DNA of 64,000 bases from Streptomyces sp. NBC_01298. GTDB lineage: Bacteria; Actinomycetota; Actinomycetes; Streptomycetales; Streptomycetaceae. This document shows positions 1-8,227 of the stretch, piece by piece; within the stretch, counting starts at the first letter, position 1; each line of letters opens with the position of its first letter. The position numbers were made by a program, and so were the translations under genes. The stretch lies in contig NZ_CP108414.1 in the NCBI RefSeq assembly GCF_035978755.1, positions 4,278,001 to 4,342,000 of the forward strand, in the 5' to 3' direction. The notes below the pieces were generated by a model. The model made no database searches. It was not told the origin of the DNA and saw only the letters and a program-made list of their open reading frames with translations.

Positions 1-37
1 GTCCCACGGGCAGCAGATCGTGCAGTGCGACGGTCAT
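1..37 (-). CDS. 5' end of an unrecognised CDS, cut by the window edge
   Basis: An ATG on the minus strand at 37-35 overlaps the TGA of the CoA-transferase gene (34-36) in an ATGA arrangement. Twelve codons (MTVALHDLLPVG) can be read before the window ends. The overlap implies translational coupling and therefore a shared operon with the CoA-transferase. The product cannot be identified from twelve residues. In this kind of neighbourhood an acyl-CoA metabolism enzyme would be usual, but that is inference only. Confidence 0.55.
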   Translation of the reverse strand, partial: MTVALHDLLPVG

Positions 38-2091
38 ACGAAGCTCCAGGGGTCGGGAACGGCGGGGGCACCGTGCGCGTCCCGGCTGATCGAGCCGGCG
101 AAGCGCGGGTCTTGGGGCGGGGTGTGGTGTGGGGCGGCTTGACGGTCTTGGGGCGGGGTGTGGTGTGGGGCGGCTTGACGGTCTTGGGGCGGGGTGTGGT
201 GCGGGGCGGCTTGACGGTCTTGGGACGGGGTGTGGTGCGGGGCGGCTTGCAGGGTTGCTTGCCGGTCGTGGTGCGGGGCTGCGTGCAGGTCGGTGAGGTC
301 GGTGGTGACGGCCGTCGCGGTGAGGCCGCGCGCGCGGAGTGCTCGTAGGGCCTCCTCGGTGGACAGGTCCGCGAGTCCCCGGGAGGCGTCGGCCACCGCG
401 CGGGCGTCCGCGTCGGCCGGGGCGATCCAGCCGTCGGCGGTGCGCAGGGGCGTACGGAACCCCGCGGGCCGGCGGCCGCGTTCCCCGCGCCGCGCACGGT
501 GCAGGGCGGGGGCGGTGAGCAGGTCGGCGGCGCCGAGCAGCGAGGAGTCCACGCGGACCCCCCGCCCGGTGCGCTCGCGCAGCAGCAGCCCCGCGAGGAC
601 GGCCTCGGCGCCGAGCAGCCCGCCCAGCACGTCGAGCAGGGTCATCAGGGACGGCGCGGGCGGCTCGCCCTCGGGGCGGGCCGCCTCGCCGACGCCGGTG
701 CGGGCCTGGACCATGAAGTCCGTGCCCATCGGCGGATCGGCGATCCGGCCCGTGCCCCAGCCGCCGGTGTACGCGTACACGAGCGTGGGGTTCACCCGCG
801 CGAGGTCGGCGCAGTCCAGGCCCAGCTCGGCCGCCTTCCCCGGGGCCCAGTTGTGCAGGAACACGTCGGCTCCGGCCGCCAGCGCGGCCAGCCGCAGCCG
901 GTCGGCGGGCGACTTGATGTCGATCTCCACGGCGTGCTTGCCCCGGTTCAGGGCCAGCCAGCGGGCGGAGATCCCCGAGCAGGTGGGAGGCATGCCGCGC
1001 AGCGGGTCACCGCCCGGCGGCTCGATCCGGATCACCTCGGCGCCGAGCAGCCCCAGGAGGTGGGCGGCGAGCGGCGCCTGGACGCGCCGGCCGGCCTCCA
1101 GGACGGTCATGCCGCTGAGGGGGCCGGGGGTGGGCCGGCCGGGGACGGGCCGGCCGGGAGTGGGTGCCGCCTTCGCCCGGACATGGCCGCCGGGGCCGTA
1201 CGGGGCCAGGGTCCAGGGGGCGGCTCCGTCGTCCTCGGCGGCCCGCTCGGCCAGGGTCCGCAGCCGGCACACCTCGGCCCCCGACACGGCCGCGGCATCG
1301 CGGATCCGCTGCCAGCCGTGGCCCCGGGTGGTGGCGTGCAAGGCTTCGGGGAAGGGCGCGCACGCGGTGGCGTACCGGAACTGGAAGGGCCGCCACCCGG
1401 CCCGTACCGCGTCGGCCGGGGCGTCCAGGGCCCGCCAGAACCCGGCCCAGGCACCCGGATCCAGCGTCTCCAGCTCGAAGAGCGTGCCGTCGGCGGCGGT
1501 GAAGGGCGGCCCTCCGGGAGCCAGTTCGGCGGCTTCGCCCTCATCGGCGCCGCTCGCGGCGAGGTACTGGGACACGACCAGCAGCCCGGCCCGGTCCACG
1601 TACGTGTGCGGCTGCGCGGCGGCGCCCTCGCACCCCCTGGCCCGGGCCAGCAGGGCGGCGAGCAGCCCCTGGGTGGTGAGGACGGCCGTCGCGGTGGTGG
1701 CGTAGTCCACGGCGAGCCCCCGCGGCAGACCGTCGCGGCGGCCGTGCACGGCCATGATCCCGGTCGCGGCCTGCACGGTCGCCTCGTCGGTGACGCCCAG
1801 CAGGGCCGCCTCCGGGGACGACCAGCGGAGGGTGGCGGTGGCGGGGGTGAGGGTGGGGAGGGAGGTGGTGGGGAGGGAGGTGGTGGGGGTGGGGGTGTTC
1901 CCGTAGCCGTCGTCCGTCAGCGTGATGCGGGCCGCATCGCCGCCGTCCGCGACCGGATCGGTGTCAGGGCCGACCGCTCCCAGCAGCCTCAGGTGTGCGG
2001 CCACCGGGCCGACGAGCCCGGGCGGTCCCGAGGTGGTGAAGCGCAGCCCGTCGAGCGGCCGAGCGGTGTGGGTGACGGCGGGTGACGCCAT
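34..2091 (-). CDS. Family III CoA-transferase (CaiB/BaiF), two-half fusion
   Basis: A 685-residue protein that should move CoA between acyl-CoA and a carboxylic acid in the cytoplasm. The C-terminal half (from about residue 315) is a typical CaiB/BaiF domain: it opens with GMTVLEAGRRVQAPLAAHLLG, has the nucleotide-binding stretch GAEVIRIEPPGGDPLRG, and carries an Asp in GTDFMVQA at the family's catalytic position. The N-terminal half looks like a weaker second CaiB-type half, so the protein may work as an internal pseudo-dimer. Single-domain members are about 400 residues. The ATG at 2091 is chosen because AGGAGAGG lies just upstream; longer versions read into low-complexity sequence. The last 60 residues contain four near-identical 12-residue repeats (QAAPHHTPPQDR). 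It is divergent from the acyl-CoA dehydrogenase, which fits fatty or aromatic acyl-CoA catabolism. The substrate is unknown. Confidence 0.88.
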   Translation of the reverse strand: MASPAVTHTARPLDGLRFTTSGPPGLVGPVAAHLRLLGAVGPDTDPVADGGDAARITLTDDGYGNTPTPTTSLPTTSLPTLTPATATLRWSSPEAALLGVTDEATVQAATGIMAVHGRRDGLPRGLAVDYATTATAVLTTQGLLAALLARARGCEGAAAQPHTYVDRAGLLVVSQYLAASGADEGEAAELAPGGPPFTAADGTLFELETLDPGAWAGFWRALDAPADAVRAGWRPFQFRYATACAPFPEALHATTRGHGWQRIRDAAAVSGAEVCRLRTLAERAAEDDGAAPWTLAPYGPGGHVRAKAAPTPGRPVPGRPTPGPLSGMTVLEAGRRVQAPLAAHLLGLLGAEVIRIEPPGGDPLRGMPPTCSGISARWLALNRGKHAVEIDIKSPADRLRLAALAAGADVFLHNWAPGKAAELGLDCADLARVNPTLVYAYTGGWGTGRIADPPMGTDFMVQARTGVGEAARPEGEPPAPSLMTLLDVLGGLLGAEAVLAGLLLRERTGRGVRVDSSLLGAADLLTAPALHRARRGERGRRPAGFRTPLRTADGWIAPADADARAVADASRGLADLSTEEALRALRARGLTATAVTTDLTDLHAAPHHDRQATLQAAPHHTPSQDRQAAPHHTPPQDRQAAPHHTPPQDRQAAPHHTPPQDPRFAGSISRDAHGAPAVPDPWSFV
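108..251. repeat. 36-bp in-frame minisatellite, four copies
   Basis: Four consecutive 36-bp units (starting at 108, 144, 180 and 216) differ by only one to three bases each, followed by a decayed fifth. They lie inside the 3' end of the CoA-transferase gene, keep its frame, and encode repeated QAAPHHTPPQDR. The 12-codon period means copy number can change without a frameshift. Confidence 0.9.
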
Positions 2092-2248
2092 GCCTCTCCT
2101 CTTCTCCCGGCCCGGCGATCGGCCGGCGCCGCAGGTGGTCCCGTACGGGAACCAAGGGGCGGGCCCGCCCGACCAGTTCCACGGGAAGGCAGTCGCACTG
2201 CCGTTCCCACGGGTTCCCGGCGGGCTGAGGAAAGTGGTGGAGGAGCTA

Positions 2249-2306
2249 GTGGCAGAGCAGCTAGTGGCAGAGGAGCGAGTGGCAGAGGAGCGAGTGGCGG
2301 AGGGCG
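2249..2306. repeat. Imperfect 15-bp tandem repeat at an N-terminus
   Basis: The start of the dehydrogenase gene contains about four imperfect 15-bp units (core agtggcagag) in frame, giving a VAEE(R/L/Q) periodicity in the protein. It lies right at the translation start, so it may affect start choice or mRNA structure. Confidence 0.7.
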
Positions 2307-3520
2307 GAGGGGACGCGGCTCGCGGCTCGGACGAACCCGGCTGCAAAGAGCTGGAGTTGAGGGACCGGGTGGCGGGGTTCGTACGGGAGCGGGTGATGCC
2401 CCGCGAGCCCGTGCTCGACGCGGGCGGCCCCGCCGGGGCGGCGGCCCTGCGGGAGCTCCAGGCCGGGGCGAAGGAGGCGGGCCTCTGGGCCCTCCCGCTG
2501 CCCGTGGAACTGGGCGGCCAAGGGCTCGGTCTCGCGCGCTACGCGCGGATCGCCGAGGCCGAGGGGGCGAGCGACCACGGACCGGCGGCACTGGGGTCGG
2601 CGCCCCTGCTGGACGCCACGATGCTGTGGCGGCACGGCGGCGACCGGGTGCGCGCGCTGTACCCGCGCCGGCTGACGGCCGGTGAACTGCGCGCCTGCTA
2701 CGCCATGACCGACCCGGAGACACCGGGCACGGACCCGTACCTCACCTCCACACGCGCGGAGGAGGCGGCGGACGGGAGCTGGACCCTGAGCGGCCGCAAG
2801 TGGTTCACCTCGCACGCCGCCGAGGCCGATCTGGTCACCGTACTGGCCCGCACCGACGGGCGGCCGGGCGACCGTACGGGGCTGTCGCTGCTCGTCGTCC
2901 CCACCTCCGCCCCGGGGTTCCGGGTGGTGCGGGAGCTGCCGGTGCTGGGTGCGGGCGGGCAGTGGGAGATCGAGTTCGACCGGGTGCGCGTGGCCGCCGA
3001 CCACCTCCTCGGCGAGCGCGGCCGGGCCCTCGCCATCGCCGCGGAACGCCTCCAACTGGGCCGCACCCTGAGGTGTCTGCGCTGGCTGGGCCAGGCGCAG
3101 CGCGCGTTCGACCTCATGTGCGCACGCGTGAACTCCCGTACCGGGTCGCGCGGACCGCTCGGAGCACATCAGCTGGTGCAGAGCCACGTCTTCGAGTCGC
3201 TCCTGCTGCTGCGCAGCACCCGGCCGCTCGTCCACGAGGCCGTCGCCGCGATCAGCACGGGACGGGACGCGCACGTGGAGGTGGGCCTGGCCAAAGTGGC
3301 GGCCGCCCGGATGCTCCAGCAGGTGACCGACGCGGCCATCCAGATCCACGGCGCGGCCGGCCTGGGCCCCGACACCCCCCTCCCCGCCCTCTACCGCACG
3401 GGCCGCACGGCCCGGATCCTGGACGGGCCGGACGAACTGCACATCACGGCGGTGGCTCGGCGGGTGCTGGGGGGATACCGGGGTGGGGGCGGGGGTGGGG
3501 GCCAAGGCCAAGGCGGGTGA
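2249..3520 (+). CDS. Acyl-CoA dehydrogenase family protein
   Basis: Predicted FAD flavoenzyme that makes the 2,3-enoyl-CoA from an acyl-CoA thioester. Family landmarks in order are a helical N-terminal domain with LGGQGLGLARYARIAEAEG, the FAD/substrate segment CYAMTDPETPGTD, the beta-domain W(T/F)L.GRKWFTSHA, and the C-terminal helices with QIHGAAGLGPDTPL. GPDELH stands in the usual Arg/Glu-rich end region. The length (423 residues) is normal. The GTG at 2249 is preferred because GGAGGAG sits four bases upstream; GTG codons at 2234 and 2237 are alternatives. The first codons encode a short repeat (VAEQLVAEERVAEERVAE). The C-terminus ends in a Gly-rich tail. It is divergent from the CoA-transferase, with about 160 bp between the starts, so the two probably share a control region. 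Confidence 0.88.
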   Translation: MAEQLVAEERVAEERVAEGGGDAARGSDEPGCKELELRDRVAGFVRERVMPREPVLDAGGPAGAAALRELQAGAKEAGLWALPLPVELGGQGLGLARYARIAEAEGASDHGPAALGSAPLLDATMLWRHGGDRVRALYPRRLTAGELRACYAMTDPETPGTDPYLTSTRAEEAADGSWTLSGRKWFTSHAAEADLVTVLARTDGRPGDRTGLSLLVVPTSAPGFRVVRELPVLGAGGQWEIEFDRVRVAADHLLGERGRALAIAAERLQLGRTLRCLRWLGQAQRAFDLMCARVNSRTGSRGPLGAHQLVQSHVFESLLLLRSTRPLVHEAVAAISTGRDAHVEVGLAKVAAARMLQQVTDAAIQIHGAAGLGPDTPLPALYRTGRTARILDGPDELHITAVARRVLGGYRGGGGGGGQGQGG

Positions 3521-4015
3521 CTTGTGCGGGCCCGTCGGTGGCGTTGGCATGGTGCGGTGGGAGCCCGGCAGTCCAGTGTCCTTTCGGTGCGGGCCGGTCC
3601 CTCAAGGGCGCTCCCTTCGGTCGCGTCGCTTCGCGATGGCCTTCGGCCACCCTTGACCGACCGACCCACCCCGAAACGCCACAAGACTTCCGGGATCCCC
3701 CCGAGGAACGGCCGGGAGGGAGATGAGGGAGGAGCGGCCCAGTTGCAGATACGCAGCCCCCTCCGGCCAGTGGGCATCCATACACGGCCCCGGCAGGACA
3801 GGAAGCTCAGCCGGTACGGACGCGCGGGGCGATCAGAGCATCCAGGGCCGGGCGCCTGGACACCCTTCCCGTGACGGTCGCCCGCCACCACGAGCGAGAG
3901 GGGGACGAGACGGCTCTCGGAGTCGGTGGGCGCGACAGATCGCTACACACTCCCCCTCGGCTTAGCGACTGACCACCGTCCCTGGCTGAATCAGACGAGG
4001 GGCGGGCGGTGAGGT
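3521..4015. other. Convergent intergenic region, no supported gene
   Basis: About 495 bp between the ends of two convergent genes. Open frames here have no recognisable product and no good ribosome sites. The clearest content is the nested inverted repeat at 3602-3656; the rest shows nothing I can name. Confidence 0.6.
3602..3656. terminator. Nested inverted-repeat element between convergent genes
   Basis: Outer arms TCAAGGG (3602-3608) and CCCTTGA (3650-3656) enclose smaller hairpins, including the exact GGCC-TTC-GGCC at 3638-3648 and a CTTCGGTCGCG/CTTCGCGAT pair. The position between convergent genes fits a bidirectional terminator. It also resembles a dispersed intergenic element I recall from Streptomyces genomes, where it is often mis-annotated as a short protein. 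Confidence 0.6.
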
Positions 4016-5095
4016 TCAGACCGTGCGGAGGTCGGCTCGCCCGGTCAGGGCGGCCAGGCCCAGGGCCAGGAAGAAGTCGCCCCACACCAGTTCGTGGTGG
4101 GTCGCGACTCCCTTGTCCGCGTCGTAGCAGCCGTTCAGCAGGCGGCCCCCGGAGAGGTGGTGGTCCACCAGGTGCTTCAGGATCTCCGCCGCGCGGTGTG
4201 CGTACGCCGCGGCGCGGGGGCCGGGCAGCAGGGACAGCTTCAGGAGGGCGACGGCCGTCACGGCCGCGGCGGAGGTGTCCTGCGGGCCGTCCGGGCGGGC
4301 CGCTTCCGCGGGCGGTACGAGGGGGGTGCCCGGTCCTGTCCACGCGTCGGCAAGTCGTTCCGCCAGTGCCTGCGGGTGGCCCGGCAGGCAGGCGGCCACG
4401 GCGGGGCGGTGCAGTGCGTCGGCCAGTGCGAGGAGCAGCCAGGCCGGTCCTCTGCTCCAGCCCGGCGCCGGCTCCGCGCACTCCCGCCAGCCCGTCTCCG
4501 CCGCGTAGGACCAGGCCGGTACGAGGTCACGGGCGGGGCGGGCCTCCGTGCCGGAGCCGGGGAGGCACAAGGACAGGTGGCGCTGGAGGTGCGATGCGGC
4601 GGCCGCCGGGCCGACGGTGGAGAGCAGGGTGACCGTGCCCGGCAGGCCGTCCACCCGGGCCAGCAGTCGCGGACCGCCGAAGGCCGACCCCCAGGGCAGC
4701 AGGCCGAGTTCCTCGTCCACGGCTGACAGGCAGGCTCCGGCCGCGCGGGAACGCAAGTGCTCTGCTCCGGCGTCCTCGACGGCCAGGGCCGTTCCGTACC
4801 AGAGGATCAGCCCGCGGGTGGAGGTGTCGGCGTCTACCCAGCCGGTCAGGCGCGCGGTGCAGGCCGATGCCGCGGACCTGTCGGCCGCGGTTCCCGTGTG
4901 GCGGGCCCTCAGCCACAGCAGGCCTGCCCAGAAGCCGCCGGCCCAGGAACCCCGGCCGGTCGTCGTCCACTGCCCCGTGTGCGGATCCGCGTACAGCGGG
5001 AAGCGCTCCGCGTCGATTTCGGACGCTGTGACGGACACCCGCGCGAGGAGCCGCGCGAACGCCCGTTCCGCCCACGGATCCTTCCGCGTCGTCAA
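4016..5095 (-). CDS. GH88-like six-hairpin glycosidase family protein
   Basis: A 359-residue cytoplasmic protein resembling unsaturated glucuronyl hydrolases (GH88). The likeness is in the order of motifs: WAGGFWAGLLWLRA near the N-terminus, LGLLPWGSAFG, GWSRGPAWLLLALAD, then QDTSAAAVTAVALLKL and the closing WGDFFLALGLAALTG. In the family these shape an alpha6/alpha6 barrel that hydrates the unsaturated uronic acid of lyase products. I cannot place both catalytic Asp residues with certainty, so activity is unproven. The start is TTG at 5095 with GGAGGGG upstream, and it overlaps the TGA of the MFS gene as TTGA, so the pair is coupled. The neighbouring transporter makes an imported or exported sugar derivative a reasonable guess at the substrate. 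Confidence 0.7.
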   Translation of the reverse strand: MTTRKDPWAERAFARLLARVSVTASEIDAERFPLYADPHTGQWTTTGRGSWAGGFWAGLLWLRARHTGTAADRSAASACTARLTGWVDADTSTRGLILWYGTALAVEDAGAEHLRSRAAGACLSAVDEELGLLPWGSAFGGPRLLARVDGLPGTVTLLSTVGPAAAASHLQRHLSLCLPGSGTEARPARDLVPAWSYAAETGWRECAEPAPGWSRGPAWLLLALADALHRPAVAACLPGHPQALAERLADAWTGPGTPLVPPAEAARPDGPQDTSAAAVTAVALLKLSLLPGPRAAAYAHRAAEILKHLVDHHLSGGRLLNGCYDADKGVATHHELVWGDFFLALGLAALTGRADLRTV

Positions 5096-6324
5096 CGTCC
5101 CCTCCCCCGCTCCCGCATCGCCCAGGTCAACCCGATGGCACCGGCCACGCCGAACTCGGCCGCCACCAGCAGCCAGCCCGTCCCGTAACGGCCGGCGTTC
5201 GCGAGGGGGCCGAAGAGGAGGGGGCCGACGGCGAAGCCGGTGAAGAAGCCGGCGGCCACGAGGGCGGAATCCTGGCCGGCCCGGCCGGGGGCGGAGCGCT
5301 GCATCACCAGGACCATCGAGACGGCGTTGGCCGATACCGCGAACACCCCGACGGCCACGGCCGCCACCCACACCAGCGGCCGTACGGTCGGAGCCGCGGC
5401 CAGGAGGACGGCCGCCCCCACGGCTCCCGCGGCCAGGGCTCCGGGCAGCCATTCGGCGCGCCCCGGCCGGGCGGCCTTCGACCAGCCGACCCGCCCGGCG
5501 ATGCCCGCGACGCCGAGTACCGCGACCAGTGCGCCGGCCGCGGTGGGACCCATGCCGAGCCGCTGCGCGCCGAAGAGGGCCAGGTAGGTGTTGACCGAGG
5601 CGATGCCGCAGCCCAGGAACAGGGAGAACACCGCCAGCCAGGCGATGGCACCCCGCGGGACGAGCGGGGCGCGGGGCCCGGCCGGGGCCGTTGGCGGGTC
5701 CGCGGGCAGGGCGCGGCGCGCCCACAGCGCCGCCAGCGCGGCGGTGGCGGCGGCCGTCCACACCGCCCCGCGCCAGCCGATCCCGCCGGCCAGTGCCGTG
5801 AGCGGCAGCCCGGCGGCGAAGGCGCCCAGTTGGACGCCCGACTGCTTCATGCCGGTCACCGGGCCCCGGCGGCCGGGGGGCACCGCGGCGAGGACGGCCT
5901 TGTTGGTCGCCGGGTTGGCCAGGGCCTGGGGCAGTCCGCCCAGCGCGACGGCGGCGAGCAGGAAGCCGGTGCCGGGCGCGGCGCCGATCAGCGCGAGCGC
6001 CGCCGCGGACACCGACAGCAGGAGGACGAGGGAGCGGCGCGGCCCGATCCGGTCCACCAGCCTCCCGCCGAGCGGGGACAGCACGGCGGCCGTACCGAAT
6101 CCGACCGTGGTGGTCCAGCCGAGCACGGCGGGCGAGACCCCCAAGTCCACGATCAGGCGCGGGCCGAGTGCGCCGAGGAGGAAGAGCTGGAGCATCGAGA
6201 AGGCCATGGCGCCGGTGAGCAGGGCCGTCAGCCCGCCCGCGCCGACGTTCGTAGGGCCCTCGGTTGCCACGCCGGGTGCCCCGGGTGCTCCGTGCGTCTT
6301 CGCCGAAACGGTTCGGTCCGCCAC
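5092..6324 (-). CDS. MFS transporter, 12 membrane segments
   Basis: A 410-residue inner-membrane permease of the major facilitator superfamily. About 12 hydrophobic segments are visible, with the family loop motif GGRLVDRIGPRR between segments 2 and 3 and a second-half repeat after a central loop at about residues 195-210. The substrate cannot be told from sequence; the shape resembles drug or sugar exporters. It starts at GTG 6324 with only a weak ribosome site. It heads a two-gene operon with the GH88-like enzyme (TTGA overlap). It is divergent from the His/Met-rich protein gene, and the 18-bp inverted repeat at 6417-6434 lies in the shared upstream region. Confidence 0.87.
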   Translation of the reverse strand: MADRTVSAKTHGAPGAPGVATEGPTNVGAGGLTALLTGAMAFSMLQLFLLGALGPRLIVDLGVSPAVLGWTTTVGFGTAAVLSPLGGRLVDRIGPRRSLVLLLSVSAAALALIGAAPGTGFLLAAVALGGLPQALANPATNKAVLAAVPPGRRGPVTGMKQSGVQLGAFAAGLPLTALAGGIGWRGAVWTAAATAALAALWARRALPADPPTAPAGPRAPLVPRGAIAWLAVFSLFLGCGIASVNTYLALFGAQRLGMGPTAAGALVAVLGVAGIAGRVGWSKAARPGRAEWLPGALAAGAVGAAVLLAAAPTVRPLVWVAAVAVGVFAVSANAVSMVLVMQRSAPGRAGQDSALVAAGFFTGFAVGPLLFGPLANAGRYGTGWLLVAAEFGVAGAIGLTWAMRERGRGR

Positions 6325-6416
6325 CGCTCGTCCACCCCGCTCTCGTCTCGCCGCTCAGCGTCAGGCTTAGTCCGGACAGGAGTCGGATCCTCGAACGGCC
6401 TGGTTCCCAGGGCCTG

Positions 6417-6434
6417 TTGTGGCGTGCACCACAA
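6417..6434. promoter_or_regulatory. Inverted repeat, candidate operator
   Basis: TTGTGG and CCACAA arms enclose CGTGCA in the divergent region between the MFS gene and the His/Met-rich protein gene. The symmetry suits a dimeric regulator, but no regulator gene is adjacent, so the binding protein is unknown. Confidence 0.4.
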
Positions 6435-6518
6435 GGGGTGGGGGTTCGGTTTCCGGCCGATGGGAAAACCTGATGCCCTCTGTCGCCCCTGCCTGGCCGG
6501 TGCAACGATGGCCCGGCC

Positions 6519-7316
6519 ATGACACCGGGTCGATGTTGCCGAGCCGTACGGGCCGCGATGTTCGCGGCCACCTGCGTGCTGCTCTCGTCCCTCGGGCACG
6601 TCCTCATGTCGGGGTCCTCCGTGCCCTGGTGGGGGATGACCGCGGCGTTCGCCGGAACCTCGGCGACCGGCTGGATCCTCGCCGGGCGGGAGCGCGGTCT
6701 CGCGGCCGTCGTCTCCGCGACCCTCGGTGTCCAGGCCGCCCTGCACGGCGGGTTCTCGCTCGCCCAGGCCGCGGCGGCGCGGGCCCCGGAGCAGGGGGCC
6801 TCCTTGGGCTCGCTGGGCCGCCGCTGGGGGCAGTACCTGCTCTGCGACGTCCCCGCCGCGCTCCGCCCGCGGGCGGACGTACACGGGATGGCCGGGGCGC
6901 ACGGGGCTCACGGAGCGCACGGAGCGCACGGAGCGCACGGGGTTCATGGCGCGCACGGGATGGCCGGCATGGCCGGGATGGCCGACGGGTCCTCGTTCGG
7001 CGCGGGGGCCGTGCCGGTGCCGGGCGCGCACGCCATGGGTTCCATGTCGCCTGCGGGCATGCTCGCCGGCCACCTCCTGGCCGCCCTGATCTGCGGCCTC
7101 TGGCTCGCGTACGGGGAACGCGGCGCCTTTCGCGTGCTGCGCGCCGTCGCCGCCCGGTTCCTCGTACCGCTGCGGCTGCTCTTCCGGCTTCCCGCGCCCG
7201 CGCACCGGCCGCGGGTCCGCCCTGCCCGGAACCACCGGGTCCGGACGCCCCGCGGGCTGCTGCTCGCCGACGCCCTCACCTCACGGGGTCCACCTCACGG
7301 GATCGCTGTCGTCTGA
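6519..7316 (+). CDS. His/Met-rich membrane protein upstream of an ECF sigma factor
   Basis: A 265-residue protein with hydrophobic segments at about residues 10-30, 35-55, 60-75 and 175-195. Between the third and fourth lies a strongly repetitive stretch (residues about 123-155) made of AHG triplets followed by MAGMAGMADG, with more Met at AMGSMSPAGM. Clusters of His and Met are typical of copper-binding loops, so a metal-handling role is plausible, but no named domain is recognised. The ATG at 6519 has no clear ribosome site; a second in-frame ATG at 6558 would remove 13 residues. A SigC-like sigma factor gene follows 212 bp downstream on the same strand. Because SigC of Mycobacterium tuberculosis has been linked to copper acquisition, a metal link is worth testing; this is inference. 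Confidence 0.65.
   Translation: MTPGRCCRAVRAAMFAATCVLLSSLGHVLMSGSSVPWWGMTAAFAGTSATGWILAGRERGLAAVVSATLGVQAALHGGFSLAQAAAARAPEQGASLGSLGRRWGQYLLCDVPAALRPRADVHGMAGAHGAHGAHGAHGAHGVHGAHGMAGMAGMADGSSFGAGAVPVPGAHAMGSMSPAGMLAGHLLAALICGLWLAYGERGAFRVLRAVAARFLVPLRLLFRLPAPAHRPRVRPARNHRVRTPRGLLLADALTSRGPPHGIAVV
6889..6990. repeat. 9-bp tandem repeat encoding AHG, then MAG
   Basis: Near-perfect 9-bp units (gcgcacgga/g) repeat about six times inside the membrane protein gene, followed by short MAG-coding units. They are in frame and build the His/Met-rich loop. Confidence 0.85.
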
Positions 7317-7528
7317 CAGCCGGCTCCCCGACGCGCCACGGGTACGCGTGCCCGTACCGCGCCTCGGGCATCGGTCATGCCGTCCGGCAGGCCGTACCAC
7401 CCGTTCCCCGGCCTCGCCCCGCCCGCGCCGCGGGCGCACGTGGGTCGCCCTGCCGCCTCGGGCACCCGCACCCCGCGTCCCGCGTCGTGGCATCGCGTCC
7501 GGCCGGATTCCCCGAAGGACTCCAGGCG

Positions 7529-8137
7529 ATGACCGCTGCCCTGCTCACCCGCCCGACCAGCGCCCCCACCCGCCGCACCGCCGGACCCGACGAGGGCGTC
7601 ACGCTCCTCGCGCTGGCCGCCCGTGACGGCGACCCCGTCGCGGTGGACCGGTTCGTCCGCGCCCTGCACCACGACGTGCGCCGCTACGTGGCCTACCTCA
7701 GCGCGGACCCGCAGTCCGCCGATGACCTGACCCAGGAGACCTTCCTGCGCGCCCTCGGCAGCCTCCACCGCTTCGAGGGCCGCTCCTCCGCCCGCACCTG
7801 GCTGCTCTCCATCGCGCGGCGCACCGTGGTGGACAGCCTGCGCCACAAGGCGGCCCGCCCCAAGATCGCCGACAGAGACGACTGGCAGACCGCGGCCGAG
7901 CAGAGCCAGCCCCGCGGCGTACCCGGCTTCGAGGACGGCGTCGCGCTCGCGGAGCTCCTGGCGGCGATCCCGACCGAACGCCGCGAGGTCTTCGTCCTCA
8001 CCCAGCTCATGGGCCTGCCGTACGCGGAGGCGGCGCTCATGCTCGGCTGTCCGATAGGCACCGTCCGCTCGCGCGTGGCGCGGGCCCGCTCGTCCCTGAT
8101 CGACCTGCTGGAGGACACGGACCCCGCCAGGGCCTGA
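7529..8137 (+). CDS. ECF sigma factor, SigC-like
   Basis: A 202-residue RNA polymerase sigma subunit with only regions 2 and 4. Region 2 is seen at about residues 45-110 (SADDLTQETFLRAL, then FEGRSSARTWLLSIARRTVVD) and region 4 at about 145-195 (PTERREVFVLTQLMGLPYAEAALMLGCPIGTVRSR). The match to M. tuberculosis SigC as I remember it is good along the whole length. No anti-sigma gene is adjacent, which also fits SigC. The ATG at 7529 has AAGGA about ten bases upstream; longer frames upstream are not convincing. Regulation is unknown. The nearest gene upstream encodes the His/Met-rich membrane protein. Confidence 0.85.
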   Translation: MTAALLTRPTSAPTRRTAGPDEGVTLLALAARDGDPVAVDRFVRALHHDVRRYVAYLSADPQSADDLTQETFLRALGSLHRFEGRSSARTWLLSIARRTVVDSLRHKAARPKIADRDDWQTAAEQSQPRGVPGFEDGVALAELLAAIPTERREVFVLTQLMGLPYAEAALMLGCPIGTVRSRVARARSSLIDLLEDTDPARA

Positions 8138-8161
8138 CCGGCCCGGGACGCACCCGGAACG

Positions 8162-8211
8162 CACACGGACGGGGCAGGACCGCGGTCGCGCGGTCCGGTC
8201 CCGTCCGTGTG
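8162..8211. terminator. Bidirectional hairpin terminator
   Basis: CACACGGAC at the left and GTCCGTGTG at the right form the outer stem, continued inward by GGACCGCG/CGCGGTCC with few mismatches. It lies between the convergent sigma-factor and SHOCT genes. Confidence 0.75.
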
Positions 8212-8227
8212 GGGTGGAGGAGAGTCC

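Noticed and set aside
3391..3891. Possible hypothetical proteins on both strands in the convergent gap
   Set aside because: They are translations of the nested inverted repeat and its flanks, without ribosome sites or domain signal.
6462..6486. ECF-type promoter (GGGAAAACC) before the His/Met-rich gene
   Set aside because: No -10 element at the normal 16-17 bp distance; the match is to the -35 half only.
4016..6607. Minus-strand frame of 863 codons running from the GH88-like gene through the MFS gene
   Set aside because: The upper two-thirds is an out-of-frame reading of the MFS gene, rich in Arg and Gly. The real enzyme starts at TTG 5095 with a good ribosome site.
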